Assembly (NCBI RefSeq): GCF_004348115.1 | Contig: NZ_QPFB01000001.1 | Coordinates: forward strand, 2,094,773 to 2,158,772 | DNA: 64,000 bases | Reading direction: 5' to 3' | Origin: Stenotrophomonas sp. ATCM1_4 | GTDB lineage: Bacteria; Pseudomonadota; Gammaproteobacteria; Xanthomonadales; Xanthomonadaceae | Part shown: positions 40,760-51,360 of the stretch, in pieces | Position numbering within the stretch: the first letter of the stretch is position 1 | How the letters are laid out: each line of letters starts with the position of its first letter | Translations under genes and position numbers: made by a program | The notes under the pieces: model-generated | What the model was told of the DNA's origin: nothing | Database searches by the model: none | Seen by the model: the letters and a program-made list of their open reading frames with translations, nothing else

Positions 40760-41508
40760 TTGCTTGCCTCCGTCAGCGCGCGCTCGCCTTCCGCGGTCTG
40801 GAAGCGGGCGTCATCGCGGATCACGCGCGGCACGCCGACGCGCGGCTCGACCGAAGTCACCGGCTCGTACACCACACGCTTCTTTTCTTCGTCGTAACGC
40901 ACTTCGACGTTGCCGATCAGCGGGAAATCCTTGCGGAACGGATGGCCCACGAAACCGTAGTCGGTCAGGATGCGGCGCAGGTCCGGGTGACCTTCGAAGA
41001 TCACGCCGTACAGGTCGAACGCCTCGCGCTCGAACCAGTTCAGGCCCGGCCAGATGTCGGTCAGCGAGGCCACCACCGGCAGTTCTTCACTGGGAGCGAA
41101 GCAGCGCAGGCGCAGCAGCTGGTTGTGCTGGTAGGAACGCAGCTGGACGACCACCGCGAAGCGCTGCTTCGGCAGTGCATCCGGGCGGGCGCCTTCGGCG
41201 GTTTCGTGGCTGGGGAACTCGCCCCACGCGAAACGGCCGGCGCCCTTGCCTTCCACGCCACGGCTGAAACCGTGCGAGGAGACGTCCGAGGTATCCCACT
41301 CGTCGCTGCCGTAGCCGAGGTAATCGACGCCGCACAGGTCGGTGGCATGCTCGAAGCCGAGCTCGTCACGCAGCACCTGGGCCGTTGCATGCCAGTCCGC
41401 GGCGGGCACCTCCAGCGTCACTTCGCCGCGCGGTTCGACCACGCTGACCTGCGCACCGGCGAAACGTGCGGCAAGTCGGTCGATGATTGAAGGTGCTTGC
41501 TGGGCCAT
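40756..41508 (-). CDS. nuoC: NADH-quinone oxidoreductase subunit C
   Basis: NuoC is a peripheral complex I subunit. The 250-residue product has the 30-kDa signature 'ERE.FDLYGV', visible as '[20 protein letters not shown]', and '[20 protein letters not shown]'. Between about residues 68 and 110 is a stretch absent from shorter homologues ('[20 protein letters not shown]'), which looks like a lineage insertion. It lies 36 bp after nuoB. Confidence 0.96.
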   Translation of the reverse strand: MAQQAPSIIDRLAARFAGAQVSVVEPRGEVTLEVPAADWHATAQVLRDELGFEHATDLCGVDYLGYGSDEWDTSDVSSHGFSRGVEGKGAGRFAWGEFPSHETAEGARPDALPKQRFAVVVQLRSYQHNQLLRLRCFAPSEELPVVASLTDIWPGLNWFEREAFDLYGVIFEGHPDLRRILTDYGFVGHPFRKDFPLIGNVEVRYDEEKKRVVYEPVTSVEPRVGVPRVIRDDARFQTAEGERALTEASK

Positions 41509-41544
41509 GGGGGCTGGCGTGCTCTTGATTTGAAAGGGGGATCG

Positions 41545-42099
41545 TCAGCGGGAGATGGTCTGGGTGCGCCAGATCTTCTTCTGCAGCTGCAAGATGCCGT
41601 AAACCAGCGCCTCGGCGGTCGGCGGGCAACCCGGGACGTACACGTCCACCGGCACCACGCGGTCACAGCCACGCACCACGGCATACGAATAGTGGTAATA
41701 GCCGCCGCCATTGGCGCAGCTACCCATCGAGATGACCCACTTCGGGTCGGGCATCTGGTCGTAGACCTTGCGCAGCGCCGGGGCCATCTTGTTGACCAGG
41801 GTGCCGGCCACGATCATCACGTCGGACTGGCGCGGCGACGGGCGGAACACCACGCCGTAACGGTCAAGGTCCAGGCGGGCGGCGCCGGCGTGCATCATCT
41901 CCACCGCGCAGCAGGCCAGACCGAAGGTCATCGGCCACATCGAGCCGGTACGCGCCCAGTTCAACAGCGCGTCGACGCTGGTGGTCACGTAGCCCTTCTC
42001 GAGCAGGGGGTTCTCGCCTTCAGGCCGCAGAATGTCATCAACCCGCCCTTCCGGGACGGGGTTGTTCATCAGGCCGTCGAGAGTCTGAATCACTCCCAT
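41545..42099 (-). CDS. nuoB: NADH-quinone oxidoreductase subunit B
   Basis: NuoB holds cluster N2, the last iron-sulfur centre before quinone. The 184-residue product carries the ligands in '[19 protein letters not shown]' (tandem Cys), '[16 protein letters not shown]' and '[16 protein letters not shown]'. I chose the ATG at 42099 ([11 protein letters not shown]), the normal start; it overlaps the end of nuoA by ten bases. Confidence 0.98.
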   Translation of the reverse strand: MGVIQTLDGLMNNPVPEGRVDDILRPEGENPLLEKGYVTTSVDALLNWARTGSMWPMTFGLACCAVEMMHAGAARLDLDRYGVVFRPSPRQSDVMIVAGTLVNKMAPALRKVYDQMPDPKWVISMGSCANGGGYYHYSYAVVRGCDRVVPVDVYVPGCPPTAEALVYGILQLQKKIWRTQTISR

Positions 42100-42446
42100 T
42101 CCAGCGCTCCCTTCTTCCAAACGTAGATAAAGCCGAGGAACAACATGCCCACGAACAGGCCCATGGTCACGAGCGAGCGGGCGCCCAGCTCCATGAAGAC
42201 CTGGGTCCAAGGCACGATGAAGATGATTTCCAGGTCAAAGACGATGAACTGGATGGCGATCAGGTAGTAACGCACGTCGAACTTCATGCGCGCGTTTTCG
42301 AACGCCTCGAAGCCACACTCGTAGGCCGAGAGTTTCTCGTTGTCCGGCGAACGGGGAGCGAGGAACCGACCGATCAACATCAGCGTGACGCCGATGCCGG
42401 TGGCGACGATCAGAAACAGCAGAGACGGCAAATATTCGGCCAGCAC
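42090..42446 (-). CDS. nuoA: NADH-quinone oxidoreductase subunit A
   Basis: NuoA is a three-helix membrane subunit of complex I. The 118-residue product has '[20 protein letters not shown]', the loop '[20 protein letters not shown]' with the conserved Cys and Glu, and '[20 protein letters not shown]'. The start is GTG at 42446; upstream codons in the same frame are not family-like. It is the first gene of the nuo operon, downstream of tRNA-Leu. Confidence 0.96.
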   Translation of the reverse strand: MLAEYLPSLLFLIVATGIGVTLMLIGRFLAPRSPDNEKLSAYECGFEAFENARMKFDVRYYLIAIQFIVFDLEIIFIVPWTQVFMELGARSLVTMGLFVGMLFLGFIYVWKKGALEWE

Positions 42447-42560
42447 AGCGATTCTCTCTTGCCTCTGCCCGGGACACCCGAAGGGCGCCAAGGCATGGGG
42501 GATTGACGGGACTTGCCACGACGGGAGGCTGCTGCATCCCGTGTACCCGCTTACAAACTA

Positions 42561-42645
42561 TGGTGCCCAAGAGGGGACTCGAACCCCTACGACTCTCGTC
42601 GCTACCACCTCAAGGTAGTGCGTCTACCAATTCCGCCACCTGGGC
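42561..42645 (-). tRNA. tRNA-Leu (GAG)
   Basis: The 85-nt class II tRNA starts GCCCAGGTGGCGGAATTGG and ends CTTGGGCACCA with encoded CCA. The anticodon loop TTGAGGT gives GAG, and a long variable arm follows. It lies between secG and nuoA, where it may also separate the two transcripts by processing. Confidence 0.95.
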
Positions 42646-42694
42646 TTACGTCGGCCCTGCTGGTTCAGCAGAGCGCCGCGTATTGTAACCGTCT

Positions 42695-43129
42695 TCAGTC
42701 TTTCTGTGCGCCTTCGGCAGGCTTTTCTTCACTACTGGACGGAATATTTTCTGCCGGGGCTGCTGCCTGCGGCACTTCGCCGGCCGCCGGGGCCTGCGGG
42801 ATGGACTGCAACTCACCGGCCGGCGCGGCCGGGGTAGCCACCGGGGCCTCGATCTGGGTCGACATCAGGCCCAGGCCTTCACCGGAGGAGCGGGCGCCAT
42901 GGCTGGCGTACCAGGCCATGAACAGGCTGATGCCGAAGAACACCACGGCCAGCCACTTGGTCGACTTGGACAGGAAGTTGGACGCGCCACGCGCACCGAA
43001 CACCGTACCCGAAGCGCCGGCACCAAAACCCGAGCCCGCCGCGGCGCCAGAACCGCGCTGCATCAGGATCAGCGCGATCATCGCGATCGCCACCAGCACA
43101 TAGACCACATTGAGGATCAACATCAGCAT
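42695..43129 (-). CDS. secG: Protein translocase subunit SecG
   Basis: SecG is the small accessory subunit of the SecYEG channel. The 144-residue product has two membrane helices, 'LILNVVYVLVAIAMIALILM' and 'WLAVVFFGISLFMAWYAS', joined by the family loop 'QRGSGAAAGSGFGAGASGTV' and 'FGARGASNFLSKSTKW'. A long Ala/Pro/Glu-rich tail follows, common in this group. It lies between tpiA and tRNA-Leu. Confidence 0.95.
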   Translation of the reverse strand: MLMLILNVVYVLVAIAMIALILMQRGSGAAAGSGFGAGASGTVFGARGASNFLSKSTKWLAVVFFGISLFMAWYASHGARSSGEGLGLMSTQIEAPVATPAAPAGELQSIPQAPAAGEVPQAAAPAENIPSSSEEKPAEGAQKD

Positions 43130-43157
43130 TTGAAATCCGTCCCGGACAATTCACCCG

Positions 43158-43913
43158 TTAGCGACCGGCTGCTGCCCTCGCGATGGCCAGGAAATCCGCC
43201 GCCACCAGCGATGCGCCGCCTACCAGCCCGCCATCAACGTCAGGCTGCGAAAACAGCTCTGCGGCATTGTCGGGCTTGACGCTGCCACCATAGAGCAGCG
43301 GCAGCGAATCAGCGATTCTAGCATCGCGATTGGCCACTTCGCCACGGATGAACGCATGCACGGCCTGCGCCTGCTCCGGCGTGGCGGTCCGGCCGGTGCC
43401 GATCGCCCAGACCGGTTCATAGGCCACCACCGCCCTGGCGAAAGCCTCGACCCCGGCCAGATCCAGCACCGGCGCCAGCTGCGCGGCGATGACCTGCTCG
43501 GTCTGCCCTGCCTCCCGCTGCTCCAGCGTCTCACCCACGCACAAGACCGGCGTCAGGCCCGCGTGGATGGCGGCCAGAAACTTGCGCGCAACCAGTTCAT
43601 TGCTTTCGTGGTGGTACTGGCGACGCTCGGAATGGCCGACCAGCCCGTGGGTGGCCCCCACGTCAACCAGCATCGCGGCCGAGACCTCACCGGTGTAGGC
43701 CCCCTTCTCGTTGCTGCTCACGTCCTGGGCACCAAAGGCCAGCGCCGTTCCGTCGAAATCCTCGACCAGGTCGCTCAGGTACGGCAGCGGCGGTAGGATC
43801 AGCACCTGTACCCCTTCCAGCGGCAGACCAGCCGCCACCTGCCCCATCAACTCGGTGGCGAAATGACGGCTGCCATGCAGCTTCCAGTTACCGGCAACGA
43901 TCTTCTGGCGCAT
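43158..43913 (-). CDS. tpiA: Triosephosphate isomerase
   Basis: TpiA interconverts dihydroxyacetone phosphate and glyceraldehyde 3-phosphate in glycolysis. The 251-residue product has the catalytic residues in place: Lys11 in 'VAGNWKLHGS', the His in 'GLVGHSERRQYHHE' and the Glu in 'VVAYEPVWAIGTGRTATPEQ', and the phosphate loop 'LLYGGSVKPDNAAELF'. It starts the tpiA-secG-tRNA-Leu group. Confidence 0.98.
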   Translation of the reverse strand: MRQKIVAGNWKLHGSRHFATELMGQVAAGLPLEGVQVLILPPLPYLSDLVEDFDGTALAFGAQDVSSNEKGAYTGEVSAAMLVDVGATHGLVGHSERRQYHHESNELVARKFLAAIHAGLTPVLCVGETLEQREAGQTEQVIAAQLAPVLDLAGVEAFARAVVAYEPVWAIGTGRTATPEQAQAVHAFIRGEVANRDARIADSLPLLYGGSVKPDNAAELFSQPDVDGGLVGGASLVAADFLAIARAAAGR

Positions 43914-44004
43914 TCAGGAGCAACTCCCAGGAAAAAATGTGGGCAAAGGATAGCCGAAATGATGACACCAGCAGGACAATCAACGGACAGCGCGGGACAA
44001 CAAA

Positions 44005-44045
44005 CGAAAAACGCCGCCGCGGCTAGGGCCACGACGGCGTTTTCG
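44005..44045 (-). terminator. Terminator after the 2-oxoglutarate oxygenase gene
   Basis: On the minus strand CGAAAACGCCG pairs with CGGCGTTTTTCG around an 18-nt inner part that can extend the stem. A TTTT-run is inside the right arm. It lies 36 bp after the oxygenase stop and before tpiA. Confidence 0.7.
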
Positions 44046-44080
44046 CTCCCGGCCGGCCGTGACCGGCCCGGGGGTGTGAC

Positions 44081-45019
44081 TTACTTCAGCTTGATCTCGC
44101 GCAGGCGCTCTTCCAGGAAGCCATGGGCGGTGATCGCCTCCGGGTAGCGGCTCGGGTTCTTCGGGGTGATGCACGAGGGCAGCACATCGATCAGGAAGTC
44201 CGGGTTCGGGTGTAGGAAGAACGGCACCGAGTAGCGCGGCTGGCGGGCCAGGTCGCCCGGGGGGTTGACCACCCGGTGGATGGTCGACGGGTACACGTGG
44301 TTGGTCAGGCGCTGCAGCATGTCGCCGATGTTGACCACGATGGTGTCCGCGTCCGAGGTGAACGGCACCCACTCGCCCTCGTGCGACTGCACTTCCAGGC
44401 CGGCGGCGCTGGCGCCCACCAGCAGGGTGATGAAGTTGATGTCGCCATGTGCACCGGCACGGACATTGGGGATGTCGTCGGTGGTGATCGGCGGGTAATG
44501 GATCGGGCGCAGGATCGAGTTGCCGTTGTTGGTCTTGTCGGCGAAGTAGTCCTGCGGCAGACCGATGTGCAACGCCAGCGCCGACAGCACGCGCGAACCC
44601 AGGTTGTCGAGCTTCTGGTACAGGCCATAGCCGTACTCACGGAAACCCGGCACCTCGCTCGGCCACAGGTTCGGCGGCATCACGTCGCGGTACCTGGAAT
44701 CGTCCGGGATCTCGCGACCGACGTGCCAGAACTCCTTCAGGTCGAAGTGCTTGGAGCCCTTGGCCGTTTCCACGCCGAACGGGGTATAGCCGCGGGCACC
44801 GCCACCGCCGGCGATGTGGTACTGCTTCTTCACCGCTTCGGGCAGGGCGAAGAAGGCCTTGAACACGTCGTAGGCGGCATCGATCTCGGCCTGCGGGATG
44901 CCGTGGTTGCGGATACCCGCGAAGCCCCACTCGCGGTACGCCGCGCCCAGCTCGGCCACGAAGGCCTCACGGTCGGTGTCAAAGCGGGTGATGTCGAGGG
45001 TGGGAATACGGGAACTCAT
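44081..45019 (-). CDS. 2-oxoglutarate/Fe(II)-dependent oxygenase, isopenicillin N synthase-like
   Basis: The 312-residue product has the two-part layout of plant-type non-haem iron oxygenases: N-terminal 'WGFAGIRNHGIPQAEIDAAY' and the iron/2-oxoglutarate site with 'AHGDINFITLL' (His-x-Asp), the distal His in 'YPSTIHRVVNPP' and the 2-oxoglutarate Arg in 'QPRYSVPFFLHPNPD'. All ligands are present, so it should be active. The substrate is unknown. The ATG at 45019 follows GGAG at six bases. It stands alone between glmM and tpiA with its own terminator. Confidence 0.9.
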   Translation of the reverse strand: MSSRIPTLDITRFDTDREAFVAELGAAYREWGFAGIRNHGIPQAEIDAAYDVFKAFFALPEAVKKQYHIAGGGGARGYTPFGVETAKGSKHFDLKEFWHVGREIPDDSRYRDVMPPNLWPSEVPGFREYGYGLYQKLDNLGSRVLSALALHIGLPQDYFADKTNNGNSILRPIHYPPITTDDIPNVRAGAHGDINFITLLVGASAAGLEVQSHEGEWVPFTSDADTIVVNIGDMLQRLTNHVYPSTIHRVVNPPGDLARQPRYSVPFFLHPNPDFLIDVLPSCITPKNPSRYPEAITAHGFLEERLREIKLK

Positions 45020-45092
45020 TTGAAACTCCAGAAAGGGAAACGGGGCGGCGGCCATTGGAACCGAGCGCCCCGGGACAACACCATGATCCAGC

Positions 45093-46447
45093 TCAAACCT
45101 GTGCGGCAGCCGAACGCACCGCATCGGCCAGGGCCTCCAGCGTGGCGCTCATCAGCCCGGCCTCGTCGGCCTCGACCGTGACACGCACCACCGGCTCGGT
45201 GCCGGAGGGACGCAGGAACGCCCTGCCCCGCCCGGCCACGGCCTGCTGCGCGGCAGCCAGTGCCTCTTGTACCGGCGCACTGTTCACCACCTCCCGTGCC
45301 CCGGACTCCAGGCGCACGTTGATGGTCTTCTGCGGCACCTGGGCCAGCCCCTGCAGCGCCTGGCGCAGGCTGACACCATCGCGTCCCAGCACTTCCAGCA
45401 CCTGCAGCGCGCTGACGATGGCATCGCCGGTGGTGGCGCGGTCCAGGCACAGGATGTGGCCGGACGCCTCGCCACCGAGCACGCCATTGCCTTCGACCAG
45501 CGCCTGGTGCACGTACCGGTCACCGACATTGGCACGCACGAAGGCAATGCCCAGCTGCTCCAGCGCCTGTTCCAACCCGTAGTTGGTCATCAGCGTGCCG
45601 ACCACCGGGCCGCGCAGGCGGCCGCTGGCCTGCCAGGCCTTGGCCAGCAGGTACAACAGGCCGTCGCCGTCGACCGCCGCGCCGGTGTCATCAACCATCA
45701 GCACGCGATCGCCGTCACCGTCGAAGGCGATGCCCAGGTCGGCACCGACCTCGACCACCTTGCGCGACAGGTTGTCGATGTGGGTGGAGCCGACACCGTC
45801 ATTGATGTTCACACCGTTGGGCTCGGCACCGATCGCAACCACGTCGGCGCCCAGCTCGCGGAACAGCAGCGGAGCGACGTGGTAGGTGGCGCCGTGGGCG
45901 CAATCCAGCACGATCTTCAGGCCACGCAGGTAGAAGTCGCGCGGCACGCTGGCCTTGCAGAATTCGATGTAGCGGCCCACCGCGTCACGGGCACGCATCG
46001 CCTTGCCCAACTGCTCGGACTCGACCGTACTGAAGGGCTGGTCCATCGCTGCTTCCAGCGCCAGTTCAGTGGCGTCGTCGAGCTTCTCCCCTTCTCCAGA
46101 GAAGAACTTGATGCCGTTGTCGTAATGCGGGTTGTGCGAGGCACTGATGACGATGCCGGCATCAGCGCCCAGCGTGTGCGCCAGGAAGGCCACCGCCGGG
46201 GTCGGCATCGGGCCGATCAACTGCACGTTGACGCCGGCTGCGACCAACCCGGCCTCCAGCGCCGATTCGAACATGTAACCGGAGATGCGGGTGTCCTTGC
46301 CGATCACCACGGTGGGCTGGCCACCGTTGCGCTCGACCAGCACCCGGCCCAGCGCATTGCCCACGCGCAGCACGAAATCGGCGGAAATGACCCCCTTGCC
46401 GACGCGGCCACGGATGCCGTCGGTACCGAAATACTTGCGTGCGCTCA

Positions 46448-46448
<1 letters not shown>
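45093..46448 (-). CDS. glmM: Phosphoglucosamine mutase
   Basis: GlmM converts glucosamine-6-phosphate to glucosamine-1-phosphate on the way to UDP-GlcNAc. The 451-residue product has the start '[13 protein letters not shown]', the phosphoserine loop 'ISASHNP' with Ser104, the metal loop '[13 protein letters not shown]', and the C-terminal '[15 protein letters not shown]'. Those features distinguish it from other phosphohexomutases. Its start overlaps the accD stop by one base (TGATG). Confidence 0.97.
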
Positions 46449-47329
<881 letters not shown>

Positions 47330-47456
47330 GCGGAATGATGGTTCCATTCAGGGCGGCCCGCAGGCCGCGACAGGGGCGACAGTCTAGCTCACCCCTGCGA
47401 CCACGGCGTAGCCCGAAACCCTACTGCTGCGTACGTTTGCAGCGCCGGCAAACCCG

Positions 47457-47566
47457 ACAGGAGCGGCCTCGGCCGCGAAGCCAATGTCGCCGGCCGCCTC
47501 CCTCCGGGCCGGCGATTGCCTGTGTTCTGGCGGTATCGGTTTCGCGGCTGAAGCCGCTCCTACGGG
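47457..47566. repeat. REP-like inverted pair between accD and trpA
   Basis: The left arm 'acaggagcggcctcggccgcgaa' type sequence and the right arm 'ttcgcggctgaagccgctcct' are inverted copies of one another with an inner hairpin (CGGCCGCC..GGGCCGG) between them. It matches the style of extragenic palindromes in Stenotrophomonas and Pseudomonas. It lies between accD and trpA, just after the trpA stop. Confidence 0.75.
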
Positions 47567-47570
47567 CCGG

Positions 47571-48380
47571 TCAGTGACCCAGCGCGTCGCGCAGCGGGGC
47601 CAGGAAACGGGTGGCGGCTTCGGCAGCAGCCTCCGGGGTCGACGTCTCAGCCAGCGCGGAGACAAGCGCACTACCGACCACCACGCCGTCAGCGTCCACC
47701 GCCATCGCCGCAGCGCTGGCCGCATCCTTGATGCCGAAGCCGGCGACCACCGGGGCCTTTGAGCGCTGCCGGAGAGTGCGCAGGCGCTCGCCGGCGGCGG
47801 CGCTGTCCAGCCGCTCGGAGGCACCAGTGACACCGGCAAAGCTCACGTAGTACAGATAGCCCTGCGCGGCTTCGCACAGCGTGGTGAAACGCTGCTCGCT
47901 ACTGGTCGGCGAGGCCAGCAGGATCAGCGCCAGGCCGGCGGCCGTGAAGGCCGCCCGGGTTTCCTCGGCCTCCTCGGGCGGCAGGTCGACCAGCAGCACG
48001 CCGTCCACGCCGGCGCTCACCGCTTCCTCGGCAAACCGGGCCGGGCCGCGGATCTCGACCGGGTTGAGGTAGCCCATCAACACCACCGGGGTCTTGCTGT
48101 CCTGCTGGCGGAAGGCGGCGACGCTGTCGAACACGTAGCGCAGGGTGGCACCCCGCGCCAACGCGTGCTCGGAGCTGCGCTGGATGGTCGGGCCGTCGGC
48201 CATCGGGTCGGAGAACGGCACACCCAGTTCGATCACATCGGCACCGGCGGCCACCAGGGCATGCATCACCGGCACGGTCGCCTCCAGCAACGGATCGCCG
48301 GCGGTCACGAACGGGATCAGCGCCTTGCGCCCGGAAGCGCGCAGGCGTGCGAAACATTCATCAATTCGGGTCACGGACAT
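47571..48380 (-). CDS. trpA: Tryptophan synthase alpha chain
   Basis: TrpA cleaves indole-3-glycerol phosphate and passes indole to TrpB. The 269-residue product has 'ALIPFVTAGDPLLEATVPVM', the catalytic Glu51 in 'VIELGVPFSDPMADGPTIQ', the 'DGVLLVDLPPEEAEE' region and the phosphate loop 'APVVAGFGIKDAASAAAMA'. I chose the ATG at 48380; a TTG six codons upstream is possible. It follows a lipoprotein gene that separates it from trpB. Confidence 0.97.
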   Translation of the reverse strand: MSVTRIDECFARLRASGRKALIPFVTAGDPLLEATVPVMHALVAAGADVIELGVPFSDPMADGPTIQRSSEHALARGATLRYVFDSVAAFRQQDSKTPVVLMGYLNPVEIRGPARFAEEAVSAGVDGVLLVDLPPEEAEETRAAFTAAGLALILLASPTSSEQRFTTLCEAAQGYLYYVSFAGVTGASERLDSAAAGERLRTLRQRSKAPVVAGFGIKDAASAAAMAVDADGVVVGSALVSALAETSTPEAAAEAATRFLAPLRDALGH

Positions 48381-48381
48381 C

Positions 48382-49010
48382 TCAGGCACATCCTTCAATC
48401 AGTTCAACCGCGTCCGGCTGGCCCCAATAGATCGCAGTGACCACGCCATTGAGGGTTTCCAGCCGGATGGCCAGCTTGCTGGCCTTGTCGGTCCAGGTCA
48501 GGTAATCGCCATCCGGGGAGTTGTAGGCATGCGGCGAGGTCACCACGCCGGCGGGCAGGCGCTTGTTGGCCTCAGCCACGCGCATGCCCGTCCACAGCCC
48601 GAACGGAAGAGCAGGCGCACCGGCCGGCGGCGCATCGAGCGCGACGCTGGGGTCCTGCTCCAGGTCCACCTCGAACCGGGCGATGCGGTCACCCAGCACC
48701 ATCATCGACATGCTTTCCGGCAGGCTGCCCTGGTCGTAGTACTCGCAATCGCCTTCCATCAGCTCGCGCATGCCAGCCGAAACGAAGGCGCTGTCCCCCG
48801 GCGCCTTGCCGAACGGCGCGCCGATGCGCAGCTCACCAAACCGGGAGAGATCGGCGGGCGCGGCAGCTGCCGGGGCCGGGGCCGGGGCCGGGGCCTGCAC
48901 TGTAGGTGCAGGTGCCGCCGGGGCGGGCGGCACGACCTCCGGTTCGGCCGGCGTGCAGGCGGCCAGCCCGGCCACCACGCACATCAACGCTGCACGCAGC
49001 ACCGGCACGC

Positions 49011-49014
<4 letters not shown>
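48382..49014 (-). CDS. Putative lipoprotein encoded between trpB and trpA
   Basis: I do not recognise the family. The 210-residue product has a signal peptide and lipobox 'GLAAC' (Cys20), then a Pro/Ala-rich linker of about 28 residues, then a globular part with two similar-looking halves ('[20 protein letters not shown]' and '[19 protein letters not shown]'), each with G-aliphatic-PF/MR patterns. It is probably anchored in a membrane facing the periplasm. The start is GTG at 49014 and overlaps the trpB stop (GTGA); trpA begins one base after its stop. It therefore sits fully inside a trpB-trpA transcript. Confidence 0.8.
48870..48895. repeat. Short tandem repeat CCGGGG x4
   Basis: Four copies of a 6-bp unit encode the Pro-Ala linker of the lipoprotein. 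As the unit is two codons long, slippage would change linker length without breaking the frame. Confidence 0.7.
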
Positions 49015-50228
<1,214 letters not shown>

Positions 50229-50325
50229 GGCAATCAGGCAACGAGGAACAGGCCCGCACTCTAACGCAGCCCTTGTTACATAAAAATCGATTCTTTCTGG
50301 GCCATGTGTTAGAAAAACTCACATG
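50229..50325. promoter_or_regulatory. trpI/trpB divergent control region with a LysR-type dyad
   Basis: The inverted repeat CATGTG-N11-CACATG (50303-50308 and 50320-50325) contains a T-N11-A and overlaps the trpI start codon. An AT-rich stretch at 50276-50296 lies between it and trpB. This suggests TrpI binding with control of trpBA and of trpI itself; binding is inferred. Confidence 0.55.
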
Positions 50326-51213
50326 AAGGACCCCGCCACCCTGCCCTCGCTCAACGCCCTGCGTGCCTTCGAGGCCGCCGCCCGCCTGCGCAGCGTCAGC
50401 CATGCCGCCGCCGAGCTGCACGTCACCCATGGCGCGGTCAGCCGCCAGCTGCGGGCCCTGGAGGAGGAGCTGGGCGTGACCCTGTTCGAGCGTGACGGCC
50501 GCGGCATCCGTCCAACCGCCGCCGGTCATCGCCTGCTCGAAGCAACCTCCGGCGCGTTCGCCCAGCTGCGCGATTGCGTGGCGGCCCTGCGCCGGCCGGC
50601 ACGCAACGCCGCGTTCGTGCTGGGCTGCCCGGGCAGCCTGCTGGCGCGCTGGGTGATCCCGCGCCTGCAGGCACTGCAACGCGACCTGCCCGGGCTGACC
50701 CTGCACCTGGCCGCACAGGACGGCGATTTCCCTCCCCGCCTGGAAGGCATGGATGCAGCCCTGCTGCTGGGACAGGCACCGTGGCCGGCCGGCTGGCAGG
50801 CGCATCACCTGGCCACCGAACGGATCGGCCCGGTATTCAGCCCTTCACTGATCGGCGCACATGCGCTGGCAAGGCAACCGCTGGAAGCGCTGCTGTCGTA
50901 CGAGCTGCTGCATACCCGTTCGCGCCCACAGGCCTGGCCGACCTGGGCGGCGCTGAATGCCCTTGACCCCGGGCAACTGCGCTACGGCACCGGATTCGAA
51001 CACCTGTACTACCAGCTGGAAGCGGCGGTGGCCGGGATCGGCATTGCCATCGCACCCGAGCCGTTGGTGGCCGAGGACCTGGTCAATGGCCGGCTGATCG
51101 CCCCGTGGGGCTTCGTCGATACCGAAGGCAGCTGGGCGCTGTGCACGGCTGGCAACGGGGACGATCCGCGGGTGGATGCACTCTCGGCATGGCTGCAACG
51201 CCAACTGGCCTGA
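50323..51213 (+). CDS. trpI: LysR-family regulator, TrpI-like
   Basis: The 296-residue product has the LysR winged helix ('LPSLNALRAFEAAARLRSVS', 'GAVSRQLRALEEELGVTLFE') and a C-terminal co-inducer domain ('GIGIAIAPEPLVAEDLVNGR'). In Pseudomonas TrpI activates trpBA when indoleglycerol phosphate builds up. The divergent position next to trpB supports the same role here; the GcvA/AmpR-like sequence type fits. A convergent REP element separates it from the TelA gene. Confidence 0.85.
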   Translation: MKDPATLPSLNALRAFEAAARLRSVSHAAAELHVTHGAVSRQLRALEEELGVTLFERDGRGIRPTAAGHRLLEATSGAFAQLRDCVAALRRPARNAAFVLGCPGSLLARWVIPRLQALQRDLPGLTLHLAAQDGDFPPRLEGMDAALLLGQAPWPAGWQAHHLATERIGPVFSPSLIGAHALARQPLEALLSYELLHTRSRPQAWPTWAALNALDPGQLRYGTGFEHLYYQLEAAVAGIGIAIAPEPLVAEDLVNGRLIAPWGFVDTEGSWALCTAGNGDDPRVDALSAWLQRQLA

Positions 51214-51217
51214 CACC

Positions 51218-51356
51218 CGTCGCAGGCGCGGCCTTGGCCGCGAAACCGACACCCATCGACCGCTCGCCGGAGCCGCATCCCTAGCCTCCCGGCTGGCACT
51301 GGTTTTGCCGACACCCGGATCTGCATTTGCGTCGCGGCCAAGGCCGCTCCTGCCAG
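51218..51356. repeat. REP-like inverted pair between trpI and the TelA gene
   Basis: The left arm at 51218-51250 (GCGGCCTTGGCCGCGAAACC core) and the right arm at about 51331-51356 (CGCGGCCAAGGCCGCTCCTG core) are inverted copies about 80 bp apart. The arms resemble those at 47457-47566. It lies between two convergent genes and may end both transcripts. Confidence 0.75.
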
Positions 51357-51360
51357 TGGG

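Noticed and set aside
47384-47839. Minus-strand open frame running from trpA into the REP element
   Set aside because: It lies out of frame in trpA and ends in repeat sequence; no ribosome-binding site or family match is seen.
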